DNA from: Aquimarina macrocephali JAMB N27
GTDB lineage: Bacteria > Bacteroidota > Bacteroidia > Flavobacteriales > Flavobacteriaceae
Assembly (NCBI RefSeq): GCF_000520995.1
Contig: NZ_JACA01000014.1
Span: 164,127-228,126 of the forward strand
Direction of reading: 5' to 3'
DNA length: 64,000 nt
The translations under genes and the position numbers were made by a program. Shown piece by piece: positions 18,262 to 27,575 of this stretch (the stretch's first letter is position 1; each line of letters starts with the position of its first letter). The notes beneath the pieces are model-generated. The model worked only from the letters and a program-made list of their open reading frames with translations. It was not told the DNA's origin and searched no databases.

Positions 18262-19302
18262 ATGAATTTATATTCTCAAATCTTATTTTTCTTTGGTGCA
18301 TTAGGGGTTTTTAATAGCTTCCTGATAAGTCTTTATTTTATAATTATAAAGAAACCTAAAGATTTTTCAAATATACTATTCGGAATCTTTCTCTTATTTT
18401 TAAGTGAGCGCGCATTACGGTCTCTTATCTATTTTTTTAGTGATGCTACACCAAATTCTTACTCAGCATTTGGCCCTATTACCTTTATTTTTATTGGCCC
18501 TTTTTTGTTTTTATATGTACTATCCGTACTTAAATTAAATACTAAAAACATTAAGTATTGGAAATATCATATTGCATTTTGGATAGGTATAGCAATAGGT
18601 ATACATTTTATATATCCTTTCAGAAGTGATCCTATATTTTGGAAAAGATATATTTTGGTTTCTATAAATATTCAGTGGTTATGTTATACTCTGGTTTCGG
18701 GATATTATTTGGCCAAAAGAATGAAAAACATATCTCAAAAAGAAGAGAAACTCCTTCCTATTAATTTATGGTTAGCATTTTTACTTTTAGCTGTATTAAT
18801 CCTATGGTTAATGTTTTTCTTTACGAAATACTCTTATTTTGTAATAGGATCTATCACTTTTTCAGTATTGTTTTATTCTTTCTTCCTGTATTTTCTTTTT
18901 AATAAGAAACAGAAAAATCAAATTTTTGGAGATGAAAAAAAGTATGCAGATAAAAAGATTGACAACACGACAGCAAAAATACTGATAGAAAAATTAGATA
19001 TCCTCATGAGTGAGCAAAAGTTGTATAAAGATCCAAATTTAAAATCTTCAGACATTGCAAAAATACTTCATATATCTACGCACCAATTTTCGCAATTTCT
19101 GAATGATAATTTAGGAAAAAGCTTTCCGGCATTTGTAAATGAATATAGAATTGAAGAAGCAAAGCTAATCATTAGGTCAAATACCAAATATACATTAGAT
19201 GCAATAGGAAATGAATCTGGATTTAATTCAAAATCAACATTTTACACAGTATTTAAAAAACTTGTAGGTATGACTCCGGCAAAATACAAAGAACAGTTTT
19301 AA
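18262..19302 (+). CDS. Membrane-bound AraC-family transcriptional regulator
   Basis: A 346-residue regulator. The first ~220 residues contain about seven hydrophobic segments, and the last ~105 form an AraC-type double helix-turn-helix domain ('KSSDIAKILHISTHQFSQFLNDN', 'IGNESGFNSKSTFYTVFKKLVGMTPAKYK'). The protein thus senses from the membrane and binds DNA directly. A TATATTTG at 18193-18200 upstream matches the Bacteroidota -7 element, but I see no good -33 partner. The S41/TPR lipoprotein gene starts 99 nt downstream and is a plausible target. Confidence 0.87.
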   Translation: MNLYSQILFFFGALGVFNSFLISLYFIIIKKPKDFSNILFGIFLLFLSERALRSLIYFFSDATPNSYSAFGPITFIFIGPFLFLYVLSVLKLNTKNIKYWKYHIAFWIGIAIGIHFIYPFRSDPIFWKRYILVSINIQWLCYTLVSGYYLAKRMKNISQKEEKLLPINLWLAFLLLAVLILWLMFFFTKYSYFVIGSITFSVLFYSFFLYFLFNKKQKNQIFGDEKKYADKKIDNTTAKILIEKLDILMSEQKLYKDPNLKSSDIAKILHISTHQFSQFLNDNLGKSFPAFVNEYRIEEAKLIIRSNTKYTLDAIGNESGFNSKSTFYTVFKKLVGMTPAKYKEQF

Positions 19303-19401
19303 GTTCATATTTATAAATTCAAACCAAAACAGTCTAGTTTCATACCCAATAATTGTAACAAAACTCTGTTTTTTGTAAAAGAATTTATCAATCAATACAT
19401 A

Positions 19402-21132
19402 ATGAAAAAACAAATCAAAATTCTTTTTAATGTGTTTATATGCACATGCCTATTAACAAGCTGTATCTCTCAAGAAAAAAGTAAAACAGATGCTTTACTA
19501 AATAATGATTCTACTGTGGTTAAAAAATCAATTGTAGAAACGATTTCTAGTATTTCTGCCACAAGTATTGAAGAAATCATAGCGCATTATCACAGGCTTA
19601 AAAGAGAAAACCCGAAAGCTTATAATTTTGATGATGAAAATGAGCTTAATAATTATGGCTATCAATTACTAGATAAGGGCAAAATAAAGGATGCTATTAA
19701 GATTTTCGAACTATTGGTTGCAGAATTTCCAAATTCTTCAAATCCATATGATAGTTTAGGAGAAGCTTATCATGCCGATGGTAATAAAGAATTGGCAGTT
19801 CAGAATTATGAAAAATCTCTTAAGCTAAATTCTAAAAATATAAATGCCGAAGATTGGATCAATAAAATTAAATATGCCGAATATGATTCTACAAGATTTC
19901 ATAAAGTGTATTCAATAAAACAATATAAAAATGACTTAGACGAATTAGGTCGCCGATTAACAGAAGTTAATCCTAATGCCTATAAATTCATTACTAAAGA
20001 TGATTTCTGGAAAGCAATAGAAGTAAAAAAGAGCTTGATAACAGAACGTACAACTTTTAGTGAATTTATCTGGCATTGTAGTGAGATTATAGCAAATATT
20101 AGTTGTAGTCATACATCAATGGGGTATTTTAATCAAGAAAGAAAGATGATGCCTATAGATTTACGCTTTCCTATAGAAGTAAAATTAATTAGTGACAAAT
20201 TATACGTGTCAGATCCGCTAATCAATAGAGAGATAGTAGTACCTAAAAGTGAAATTACCTCAATTAACGGAATTGAATTTGAAACTATCAAAAACGAAAT
20301 CTATAAACATATCTCATCACAAGGTAATATCGAAACGTACAAAAAGAACTTCATTAATTCACATTCTACATCGATCATTCCTTATGCACTGGGTTTTCCA
20401 AAATCTTATGTAGTGACTATAAAAGGAAAATCTAAGCCAGTTGAATTAAAAAAACTCAAAAACTACCAAAATAATTTTCAAAAACTCCCAGAATATTTGT
20501 GCAAAGAGCAGTTGTGTTTACAGTATATGAATGATAATACATCTGCAATAATGACAATACGTTCTTTTGCTTATTATGGAAGTAAATTCCCAGAATTTAA
20601 AGCATTTATGGATACTAGTTTTAAAGAACTGGAACAAAAAAAGATTAAAAATTTAGTAATTGACGTAAGAGGAAATGGTGGTGGACCATCTGATGCCGGT
20701 ATCTATTTGCTTAAATATCTTGCTCAAAAACCATTTGTATACTTTTCGAATTCTCAATTTAATGAAAAATTAGAGCCCGTTAAACCATTTGAAAATGGAT
20801 TTAAAAACAATTTATATTTTACTATTGATGGAAATGGTGGTTCTACCACCGGGCATTTTATGTCGTTGGTAAAACACTTAAAGTTGGCAACTCTGGTTGG
20901 AGAAGAATTGGGCTCAAATCAATTCTGCACAGGTGGACAAAAAAGACTTAGGTTACCAAATACGGGTATCATTTATGCAGTAAGCAGAAACACCTATGTA
21001 ACCACAGCAACTACACTTCCTGTTGATCGTGGTATTATGCCAGATTATACTATTACACAATCTATAGATGATTATCTAAACAATGTAGATACTGTTATGG
21101 AATATACTCTAAGACTAATTAAAAAAAAGTAA
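19402..21132 (+). CDS. TPR / S41-family peptidase-like lipoprotein
   Basis: A 576-residue lipoprotein (lipobox 'LLTSC'). A TPR-like pair of repeats lies at about 70-150 ('LNNYGYQLLDKGKIKDAIKIFELL', 'YDSLGEAYHADGNKELAVQNYEKSL'). The C-terminal half is a tail-specific protease-like S41 domain: 'LVIDVRGNGGGPSDAG' and the predicted nucleophile Ser481 in 'GNGGSTTG', then 'LVGEELGSNQF'. The usual Lys of the Ser/Lys dyad cannot be placed with confidence. It probably acts in the periplasm or at the cell surface. It follows the membrane AraC regulator. Confidence 0.82.
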   Translation: MKKQIKILFNVFICTCLLTSCISQEKSKTDALLNNDSTVVKKSIVETISSISATSIEEIIAHYHRLKRENPKAYNFDDENELNNYGYQLLDKGKIKDAIKIFELLVAEFPNSSNPYDSLGEAYHADGNKELAVQNYEKSLKLNSKNINAEDWINKIKYAEYDSTRFHKVYSIKQYKNDLDELGRRLTEVNPNAYKFITKDDFWKAIEVKKSLITERTTFSEFIWHCSEIIANISCSHTSMGYFNQERKMMPIDLRFPIEVKLISDKLYVSDPLINREIVVPKSEITSINGIEFETIKNEIYKHISSQGNIETYKKNFINSHSTSIIPYALGFPKSYVVTIKGKSKPVELKKLKNYQNNFQKLPEYLCKEQLCLQYMNDNTSAIMTIRSFAYYGSKFPEFKAFMDTSFKELEQKKIKNLVIDVRGNGGGPSDAGIYLLKYLAQKPFVYFSNSQFNEKLEPVKPFENGFKNNLYFTIDGNGGSTTGHFMSLVKHLKLATLVGEELGSNQFCTGGQKRLRLPNTGIIYAVSRNTYVTTATTLPVDRGIMPDYTITQSIDDYLNNVDTVMEYTLRLIKKK

Positions 21133-21243
21133 TAGAACCCTGTTGTAAAAATCATGATATAGGAAAGAGGTGTTAAAGTTTGTGTTAAAAACAACTACAC
21201 TACAGATAACCAATTAGTCTAAATAGATACTTTTGTTGGTATA

Positions 21244-21615
21244 ATGAATCTTTCCTTTGTTAAATATTATTCATTTAGAGTACTAATAACTCTGATATCT
21301 GCACTTTTTTTAGGTAATAAAGCTAATGCAGATACTACTTCTTATAACAATTTAGTAACCGAATCTTTTTCTATACACAGTGTTGATAGTGATACAGATC
21401 TTGAGTATAAAGATCAAACGTTTATTGATAGTATAGACTTTGATGAATTTGAAGACAGGGAAGAAGAAGAATACTCTAAAAGTGCTTTTTGTACATTTCT
21501 AAATAGAAAGGTTACTACTAAAAATAATGATGATTTTAATAAAAAAAATTATCGATTTTCTGCTGTAAAAAGTAAGTACTATATCCTGTACTGTTGCCTA
21601 AAAGTATATTCATAA
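21244..21615 (+). CDS. Hypothetical small secreted protein
   Basis: A 123-residue protein of no recognised family. A signal peptide is likely (hydrophobic stretch 11-25, then 'GNKANAD'). The middle is strongly acidic ('DSIDFDEFEDREEEEYS') and the end is basic and Cys-containing ('YYILYCCLKVYS'). The short length and odd composition leave some doubt that it is a real gene, but it has a credible start and its own downstream hairpin. Confidence 0.5.
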   Translation: MNLSFVKYYSFRVLITLISALFLGNKANADTTSYNNLVTESFSIHSVDSDTDLEYKDQTFIDSIDFDEFEDREEEEYSKSAFCTFLNRKVTTKNNDDFNKKNYRFSAVKSKYYILYCCLKVYS

Positions 21616-21642
21616 AATTATTATTTATAAATCATAAATGTT

Positions 21643-21666
21643 AGGGATTGACAAAAGTTAATCCCT
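21643..21666 (+). terminator. Short hairpin, possible terminator
   Basis: A 7-bp stem 'agggatt' / 'aatccct' (21643-21649, 21660-21666) with a 10-nt loop, then 'gatttt'. It lies between the small secreted protein and the DUF2490 gene. Confidence 0.4.
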
Positions 21667-21697
21667 GATTTTGATATTTAATTTTAATAATAATATT

Positions 21698-22408
21698 GTG
21701 AAATATATAAAAATCATACTGTTTATTATTCCAATAACAGTATTTGGTCAAAACCTGACCACAGAAAAGAGTTATAGCTTCTGGAATTCTATAATTGTCG
21801 ATTACGCTATAAACAATAAAGTTTATATAAAAAATGAAGCACATTTTAGAAGAACCAGTTTTTTAAAAGAGTGGCAACAAATATTAATTAGACCTTCTAT
21901 ACATTATAAATCCAATGAAACTCTGGATTTTGCAGTAGGTTATAGTTTTGCAAAAAATTATAAGCCCACACATAACTTTAATGAAAACAATGTTTGGGAA
22001 CAAGTGACATTATCTCATATGTCTGGGAAATCTAATTTTAAACATCGATTTAGATTTGAACAACGTTTCATTGATCAGGTTACAGAAGTAACTCCTAATG
22101 TTTTCAAAACCAATGAAACAGATTTTAAAATGCGATTTAGGTATCGTTTTACATTTCAGATTCCTTTGTTCACAGTGTATGATAATACAAAAGTAAAGGG
22201 AGTTGTTTTTGATGAAATTTGGTTGAATACAGACTCGGGGATTGTTCCTAAATCTTTAAATCAAAACTGGTTTTATGTTGGGTTATCATATCCTATACTT
22301 AAAAATACATTCATAGGACTTGGTTATATGAATGATTATGTATCAACAACGACTAATCATTTTAGGAATAACCACATTTTACAAACAACACTTAAGTTTC
22401 ATATTTAA
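21698..22408 (+). CDS. DUF2490 family outer-membrane protein
   Basis: About 236 residues. I chose the GTG at 21698 because it begins directly at a signal peptide ('KYIKIILFIIPITVFGQ'); an in-frame TTG at 21671 would add nine residues. The mature part shows the DUF2490 pattern: 'SYSFWNSIIVDYAINNKVYIKNEAHFR', then 'LIRPSIHY', 'FAVGYSF' and 'HRFRFEQRF', all amphipathic strands consistent with a beta-barrel. Function unknown. It is followed 9 nt later by an alpha-carbonic anhydrase gene and is likely cotranscribed with it. Confidence 0.8.
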   Translation: MKYIKIILFIIPITVFGQNLTTEKSYSFWNSIIVDYAINNKVYIKNEAHFRRTSFLKEWQQILIRPSIHYKSNETLDFAVGYSFAKNYKPTHNFNENNVWEQVTLSHMSGKSNFKHRFRFEQRFIDQVTEVTPNVFKTNETDFKMRFRYRFTFQIPLFTVYDNTKVKGVVFDEIWLNTDSGIVPKSLNQNWFYVGLSYPILKNTFIGLGYMNDYVSTTTNHFRNNHILQTTLKFHI

Positions 22409-22417
22409 ATAAAAGAA

Positions 22418-23251
22418 ATGAAAATCTATATTAATACTGTATGTATAGTAGCAATTACAACGATAATTGTAATAACTTCTTGTACGAATACAAAAGAGAA
22501 AATTAGAAAGGAACACTCTTTAGAAATTACTAAAGAAAAAACCATTACGACAACAAATCATGCAAAAAAGCATTGGAGTTATGTAGGGGAAACGAGTCCA
22601 GAACATTGGGCAGAAATTGAAAAGAATTCAGATTGCGGAGGGAAATTTCAATCCCCTATAAATATTGTGAGTTTAAATGCAATAGTTGATACTAATTTAA
22701 AACCCTTAGCTATTCATTATGTATCTAATACCAAAATACATGATGTGGTTAATAACGGGCATTCAATTCAATATAATTTTGAAGAAGGAGATTATCTTAT
22801 GTACAAGGATACTAAATATAATTTAAAGCAAATTCATTTTCATGAGTCTTCAGAACATACCATAAATGGTATTCGATATCCAATTGTAATACATATGGTA
22901 CATATTAATTCTAAAGGAGAATACTTAGTTCTTGCTGTAATGGCAAAAGAAGGGAAAACCAGTGCTCCTTTCAGATTTTTAGAAAGTTATTTACCTGTTA
23001 AAAATGGGGAAACTAAAACTATAGGAATGCCATTTAATCTTAGTTATAACCTTCCAAAAGATAAAGGATATTATACCTATGTAGGATCATTGACCACACC
23101 ACCATGTACTCAAGGTGTAAATTGGTTTATTTTTAAAGAACCCATCACAATATCTTTAAGACAAGTAAAAATCTTAAGAGATCTGATGCCTTTAAATAAT
23201 TATAGAAATGAACAACCATTAAATGGAAGAGAAGTGAAAATGACAAAATAA
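22418..23251 (+). CDS. Alpha-type carbonic anhydrase lipoprotein
   Basis: A 277-residue enzyme interconverting CO2 and bicarbonate in the periplasm or on the surface. The signal peptide has a lipobox-like 'VITSC'. Zinc ligands are His140, His142 ('IHFHES') and His159 ('VIHMVH'). Glu146 in 'SEHT', the proton-shuttle His115 in 'NNGHS' and the 'LTTPPCTQGVNW' loop are all present, with Cys73 and the Cys of PPCT able to form the usual disulfide. All catalytic residues are therefore kept. It lies 9 nt after the DUF2490 gene and before a strong hairpin. Confidence 0.93.
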   Translation: MKIYINTVCIVAITTIIVITSCTNTKEKIRKEHSLEITKEKTITTTNHAKKHWSYVGETSPEHWAEIEKNSDCGGKFQSPINIVSLNAIVDTNLKPLAIHYVSNTKIHDVVNNGHSIQYNFEEGDYLMYKDTKYNLKQIHFHESSEHTINGIRYPIVIHMVHINSKGEYLVLAVMAKEGKTSAPFRFLESYLPVKNGETKTIGMPFNLSYNLPKDKGYYTYVGSLTTPPCTQGVNWFIFKEPITISLRQVKILRDLMPLNNYRNEQPLNGREVKMTK

Positions 23252-23293
23252 TTAATTCATAATAAACAGAGTTAATACATATTCTTCAAAGAT

Positions 23294-23337
23294 AATCACT
23301 TATAAAACACGTAACAATACGTGTTTTATAAGTGATT
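23294..23337 (+). terminator. Perfect 20-bp hairpin after carbonic anhydrase
   Basis: Two 20-nt arms (23294-23313 and 23318-23337) are exact reverse complements around a 4-nt 'acaa' loop; the core is 'ataaaacacgta' / 'tacgtgttttat'. There is no T-run directly after it. The stem is unusually long for a terminator. Confidence 0.7.
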
Positions 23338-23351
23338 TAATCTCATTTCAA

Positions 23352-23443
23352 TTTTCAAATAACACTTTTAGAATAATATAATATAGCTACAAATCAGATA
23401 TATTCATTTTGTAATTTTCTTCGATTGGGATTTCAATAGTATA
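23352..23443 (-). pseudogene. Duplicated 3' fragment of a LytTR response regulator
   Basis: On the minus strand this segment encodes TIEIPIEENYKMNISDL and a stop. It is almost the same as the last 17 residues of the intact regulator at 25092-25790 (AIEIPIGENYKMNISDL). The similarity continues past the stop codon into the flank ('ttttcaaata' and 'cactcttag' versus 'cacttttag'). The rest of the gene is absent. It is a relic of a duplicated regulator locus and is not expected to be expressed as protein. Confidence 0.75.
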
Positions 23444-23501
23444 TTTCGAAAAGCAGAAAAACCCTAAAACTTAGTAAGCTCGTAATACACGTTTCAATTA
23501 T

Positions 23502-24830
23502 TTAAAAATAATGCTTTAGTATCTTTCCATTCGCTATAACCCAAAGTGTATCCTCGTTGTATAAAACTCCTTTACAGTCTGTATCATTAGTATAATAAAG
23601 TTCCCATGATGCTCCTCCGTCTACAGTTTTAAAAATATTTTTTCCTGAGATATACCAACCAATGTCTTTGTTTTTAAATGCAAATGCTTCTGCTTTTGAG
23701 CTGCTTTCACGAATAATACTCCAGGTATCTCCTTTTGTTTCTGATTTAATAATCACATATTTTTCATCACCATTAAGGTTCTTAACATAAGCAATGGCAT
23801 ACCCTGTAGTTGCATCTACAAAATGAATTTTCTTGATATATTCATAATTACCCGCTTTATTTTCTATTTGTATTTCTTTATTAGTCCAGTTTCCATCTTT
23901 TAAGTATAATAGCTTAGCAGGATAGTAAGACTTGTTTTCAGGGAATGGGTATGTATATCCTCCTAACCAAACCTGACTTGAAGAAAGTGCAAAAAAAGTA
24001 TCGAATTCGAAATTTGAAGGAACATTTTCATGTACTTTATCAAATGTACTACCAGTATCAGTAGATTTATAAATTCTTCCTTCTGATGTTGCGACTATGA
24101 TATTAGTTTCATCATTATCAACAAAAAAATCTAATCCCCAAGAACCATTTTGAGTAAAATCATTAAGCAACTTGCTTTCTCCTCCTTTATTTTTACGGTA
24201 TAAAGCCAATGATCTTAATGAGTATTCATTTTCTTTTGAACTTAAAAAGAATCCTCCATCAAGAAAATTATGATCTTGATTAATATTAGAAATACTAACT
24301 CCCCCGTTAAACGATTTGGTTACTTCAAAAACATCATTGGATGAATTATTTTGTATCGAAAAATAAACTTTTTCTTTATCAACACCTCTAAAATCCTTTA
24401 TGCTTTCAATCGAATTATAATCATGATCAATTATTATCCACTTATTTTTTGTATTGTCTAATACAGCTATGTTTTTATACGAATCATTAAAAGAAATAGT
24501 CGTATTTGGAATTTCAATTTTTAAATCTGGAAGCGCACTAAGCCCCTCAGGTACTTTTATTGTTATTGCAGTATTGTTAACAATAGTAACCTCAACTGCT
24601 TTATTGTCCAGATATACTTTTGTATCGGTTATATCACTACCAAAATTTTCTCCTAGAATAGATACTAGATCGTTGACATAGGCATACTCTGTAGAAAAAG
24701 AAGTAACCTTGGCGTCTATTACTTCTATTTGTTCATTAAGATCTTGGCTATCATCTGAGTCTGAACCGCAACCAAAGGCCGTAACTAATAGTAATGTAAT
24801 TAATGAGTAATTTAAAAAACGTTTTTTCAT
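23502..24830 (-). CDS. IPT/TIG and beta-propeller lipoprotein
   Basis: A 442-residue lipoprotein with lipobox 'TAFGC' and an Asp/Ser-rich linker. Residues 40-125 form an IPT/TIG Ig-like domain ('YVNDLVSILGENFGS', 'VEVTIVNNTAITIKVPEG'). From about 130 to the end there are repeats of a sialidase/YCF48-like propeller with Asp-box-like blades ('KSTDTGSTFDKVHEN', 'KSETKGDTWSIIRESS', 'KTVDGGASWELYY'). Such proteins bind glycans or proteins at the surface; no catalytic residues were identified. The gene sits between the regulator relic and the intact LytTR pair, in the same direction. Confidence 0.82.
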   Translation of the reverse strand: MKKRFLNYSLITLLLVTAFGCGSDSDDSQDLNEQIEVIDAKVTSFSTEYAYVNDLVSILGENFGSDITDTKVYLDNKAVEVTIVNNTAITIKVPEGLSALPDLKIEIPNTTISFNDSYKNIAVLDNTKNKWIIIDHDYNSIESIKDFRGVDKEKVYFSIQNNSSNDVFEVTKSFNGGVSISNINQDHNFLDGGFFLSSKENEYSLRSLALYRKNKGGESKLLNDFTQNGSWGLDFFVDNDETNIIVATSEGRIYKSTDTGSTFDKVHENVPSNFEFDTFFALSSSQVWLGGYTYPFPENKSYYPAKLLYLKDGNWTNKEIQIENKAGNYEYIKKIHFVDATTGYAIAYVKNLNGDEKYVIIKSETKGDTWSIIRESSSKAEAFAFKNKDIGWYISGKNIFKTVDGGASWELYYTNDTDCKGVLYNEDTLWVIANGKILKHYF

Positions 24831-25091
24831 TTTGTTTGTATTCCTTTTATTTTTCCAATTAAAATTAGACCATAAACACGTACTCTATCAGCTTGTATAT
24901 CCACAACCTTACTTAAATCAGTGTAAGTCTATTCCTATGGCGAATATAGTACTATGAATAACTAAAAAACAAGAGCGGGTGGTATATATTTATAAATTGA
25001 GGATGTTAATTTATATGTTTTACTGAGGATTCAAGGGAGCTAATACTACCAATAAACATTTTCAAATAGCACTCTTAGCAGAATAAAAAAA

Positions 25092-25790
25092 CTACAAATC
25101 AGATATATTCATTTTGTAATTTTCTCCGATAGGAATTTCAATAGCATCAATTTCAATATCTTGTTTTGTATATGCTGTAATTTTATCTCGATTTACGATA
25201 TAGGAACGATGCGTCCTTATAAATCGTTCATCCAATCTATCTTCGAATGCCGTTAAGCTATACTTTATAAGTCGAGTTTTATTAGATAAATGAATCTTAA
25301 TGTAATCCTTCACACTTTCTATATATAAAATATCATCATAAAAGACTTTCACTTGTTTTCGATCTTCACGTATAAAAATAAAATTATCCTTTTGGGTAGT
25401 GGTAGTCTTCTCAACTTCGGTTGAGATTGATCGTGTATTTTGCAATGAGATAAATTTTTCGGTTGCCATAAAAAACCGACTAAATGTTATGGGTTTTAAA
25501 AGATAATCTACAGCATTCAATTCAAACCCGTCAAGAGCATAATCTCTATATGCCGTGGTAAATATTACATGCGGCTTAACAATAAGGTTTTTAAAAAAAT
25601 CCGTACCATTTAATACAGGCATTTCTATATCGAGAAAGAGTAAATCAATTGATTGTTGTTGTAAAACTTTACTAGCTTCTATGGCACTATTACAGGATGC
25701 CACTAATTCAAAACCATCCAACTGTTTCAAATGTGTTTCGATTAGCTCTCTAGCCAATTCTTCATCATCTACTATTAAACATCTATACAT
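25092..25790 (-). CDS. LytTR-family response regulator
   Basis: A 232-residue regulator with a receiver domain (D8, D9, phospho-acceptor Asp54 in 'LLFLDIEMP', Lys in 'LLKPI') and a LytTR DNA-binding domain from about 133 ('FIREDRKQVKVFYDDILYIESVKDYIKI', 'FIRTHRSYIVN'). It overlaps the upstream kinase gene by 1 nt. The last 17 residues recur in the relic at about 23.4 kb. The first LytTR regulator of this window (652-1353) is a paralogue, not a close copy. Confidence 0.92.
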   Translation of the reverse strand: MYRCLIVDDEELARELIETHLKQLDGFELVASCNSAIEASKVLQQQSIDLLFLDIEMPVLNGTDFFKNLIVKPHVIFTTAYRDYALDGFELNAVDYLLKPITFSRFFMATEKFISLQNTRSISTEVEKTTTTQKDNFIFIREDRKQVKVFYDDILYIESVKDYIKIHLSNKTRLIKYSLTAFEDRLDERFIRTHRSYIVNRDKITAYTKQDIEIDAIEIPIGENYKMNISDL

Positions 25791-26851
25791 TATTTAGCTT
25801 CCAAAATTAAATGAACACAATATTTATCATTTTCTTCCTTAATATCCAAAGAATAATCTTCTCCGTATAATAAATCTAATTGTTTTTGAACATTACTTAA
25901 CCCAATACACTTCTGATTTTTATTTTCAACAGATATCGTTGATTTAGAATTTTCAATATTAAAAATAATATGATTGTTATCTGAGCTAATTGTGATTGAA
26001 ATAAAAGCTTCCTTTAGTTCCTGACTCACACCATGTTTAAATGCATTTTCAATAAAAGTTAATAACAGTAAGGGGGCTATTTTAGAGTCCTCTGTACTAC
26101 TATTTTTAAAAGAAATACGAACTCTATTTCCATACCGTATTTTTTCTAAAGCAATATAATTCTCAATCAACTCTATTTCTTTTTGGATAGAAACAAATTT
26201 GCTATTACAGCGATACAGCATATAATCCAAAATATCGGATAGTTTTTCAATCACTTCTGGTGCCTGATCTGATTTTTTTATGGCTAGAGCATACAAATTA
26301 TTAAGTGTATTGAATAAAAAATGCGGATTTAATTGATTTTTCAGAGCAGTCAATTCGGCTATTTTTTTCTGTTCATTGAGTTTTAAATAATTCTGTTGGT
26401 TTTTATAAAACCTGAACATTAAAAGTAGGGCAGTAGGGGTTAAAAATTTAATACTCTTACTTAAAAAAACCGAAAAACTTGAAAGCCTTTCCCAAAAAGA
26501 TTGTTTTGCATAATGTTGCACTATTGGGCTATAATATTCAAAGTACCTAACGTCATAGTAGTATATTCTATAAAGAATATACAAGGCGTACATAAAAACC
26601 AATAGTATAATCAACCATAGAGCAAACAAACCTGTTTTTCCCTTATTCAAAAAAACTGGAACCAAATAGTATAGACAAGTGTATGCCAGCAGTATTTGTA
26701 TTGCAATGAAGATTATATAAGACTCAACTATTTGTAGATAGCTGTTATAGTTATCAATATTAGCAGATAATGTGAAATACAAGAATATACCCATCCAGAA
26801 CAATACGTGTCGTATTTCTGATTTATTAAAGTATGTTTTTAAAGACTCCAT
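25790..26851 (-). CDS. LytS-like sensor histidine kinase
   Basis: A 353-residue kinase with about four membrane segments (roughly 14-30, 43-65, 74-97, 126-146), then the His_kinase motif 'NQLNPHFLFNTLNNLY' with phospho-acceptor His177, 'LLTFIENAFKHG' and 'CIGLSNVQKQLDLLYG'. It forms an operon with the LytTR regulator and is divergent from the NTF2-like/DUF5916 genes. No ligand-binding domain is visible outside the membrane. Confidence 0.9.
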   Translation of the reverse strand: MESLKTYFNKSEIRHVLFWMGIFLYFTLSANIDNYNSYLQIVESYIIFIAIQILLAYTCLYYLVPVFLNKGKTGLFALWLIILLVFMYALYILYRIYYYDVRYFEYYSPIVQHYAKQSFWERLSSFSVFLSKSIKFLTPTALLLMFRFYKNQQNYLKLNEQKKIAELTALKNQLNPHFLFNTLNNLYALAIKKSDQAPEVIEKLSDILDYMLYRCNSKFVSIQKEIELIENYIALEKIRYGNRVRISFKNSSTEDSKIAPLLLLTFIENAFKHGVSQELKEAFISITISSDNNHIIFNIENSKSTISVENKNQKCIGLSNVQKQLDLLYGEDYSLDIKEENDKYCVHLILEAK

Positions 26852-27051
26852 ATACCAAATAGCAAATATAACTTATACAACTCGCATAAAGATTATTTAT
26901 CTACCAAGCTAGTATTTATAGCTACAAATAGGCAAAAATCAATGACCAAAACCTAAAAAGGCCTTAATCGACAAAATTTTCTCTTCGGTCTACTTTTTAA
27001 AAACCGTATGAATATCAACCATAGTTTTGATCAAACTTAAGATACAAAACC

Positions 27052-27558
27052 ATGAAACGTCTATTTTTTACCACGCTCCCTTTTTGTTTTTTAATTGTTT
27101 TATCACAAAACAAGATGATTAACCATGATAAAACTATTATAAATAACGATATGCCTTTTTATAATAGTTTAAACGCGATAGTCAAAACAAACCATTCATT
27201 ATCAGAAAAGGAAATGATTGAAAAAACACTTAAGAATTATATTCAAGGGAGTTCTTATAATGATGTAAAAAAACTAGAAAGTGCCTTTACTGCTGATGCA
27301 ACTTTATATCTTACAGTAAGAGATACATTTAAAAGATTAACTCCAACAGATTATCTCAGGTTTTTTAAGAATAAGAAAAAAGGAGCCTATAATGGAAGAA
27401 TAGGAAATATTCTTTCTATCGAGATACACCGTGATATAGCCACAGCCAAAGTCGAAATTTTAATACCTGAAAGAAAATTAAAATTGATAGATCTTTTTCT
27501 ATTAAAAAAGCTAAAGGATGATTGGAAAATAATTAGCAAAACAGCAACACGATTATAG
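27052..27558 (+). CDS. Secreted NTF2-like (putative lumazine-binding type) protein
   Basis: A 168-residue protein with an N-terminal hydrophobic signal (4-18) and then a ~115-residue SnoaL/NTF2-like cone domain: 'EMIEKTLKNYIQGSSYNDVKKLESAFTADATL', 'IGNILSIEIHRDIATAKVEI' and 'WKIISKTAT'. This is the family annotated as putative lumazine-binding; actual lumazine binding is unproven. The DUF5916 gene starts 17 nt after its stop, so the two are likely cotranscribed. A TAGTTTTG at 27022-27029 fits the -7 consensus, without a convincing -33. Confidence 0.75.
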   Translation: MKRLFFTTLPFCFLIVLSQNKMINHDKTIINNDMPFYNSLNAIVKTNHSLSEKEMIEKTLKNYIQGSSYNDVKKLESAFTADATLYLTVRDTFKRLTPTDYLRFFKNKKKGAYNGRIGNILSIEIHRDIATAKVEILIPERKLKLIDLFLLKKLKDDWKIISKTATRL

Positions 27559-27575
27559 ATTTTTAAATTTTATAT

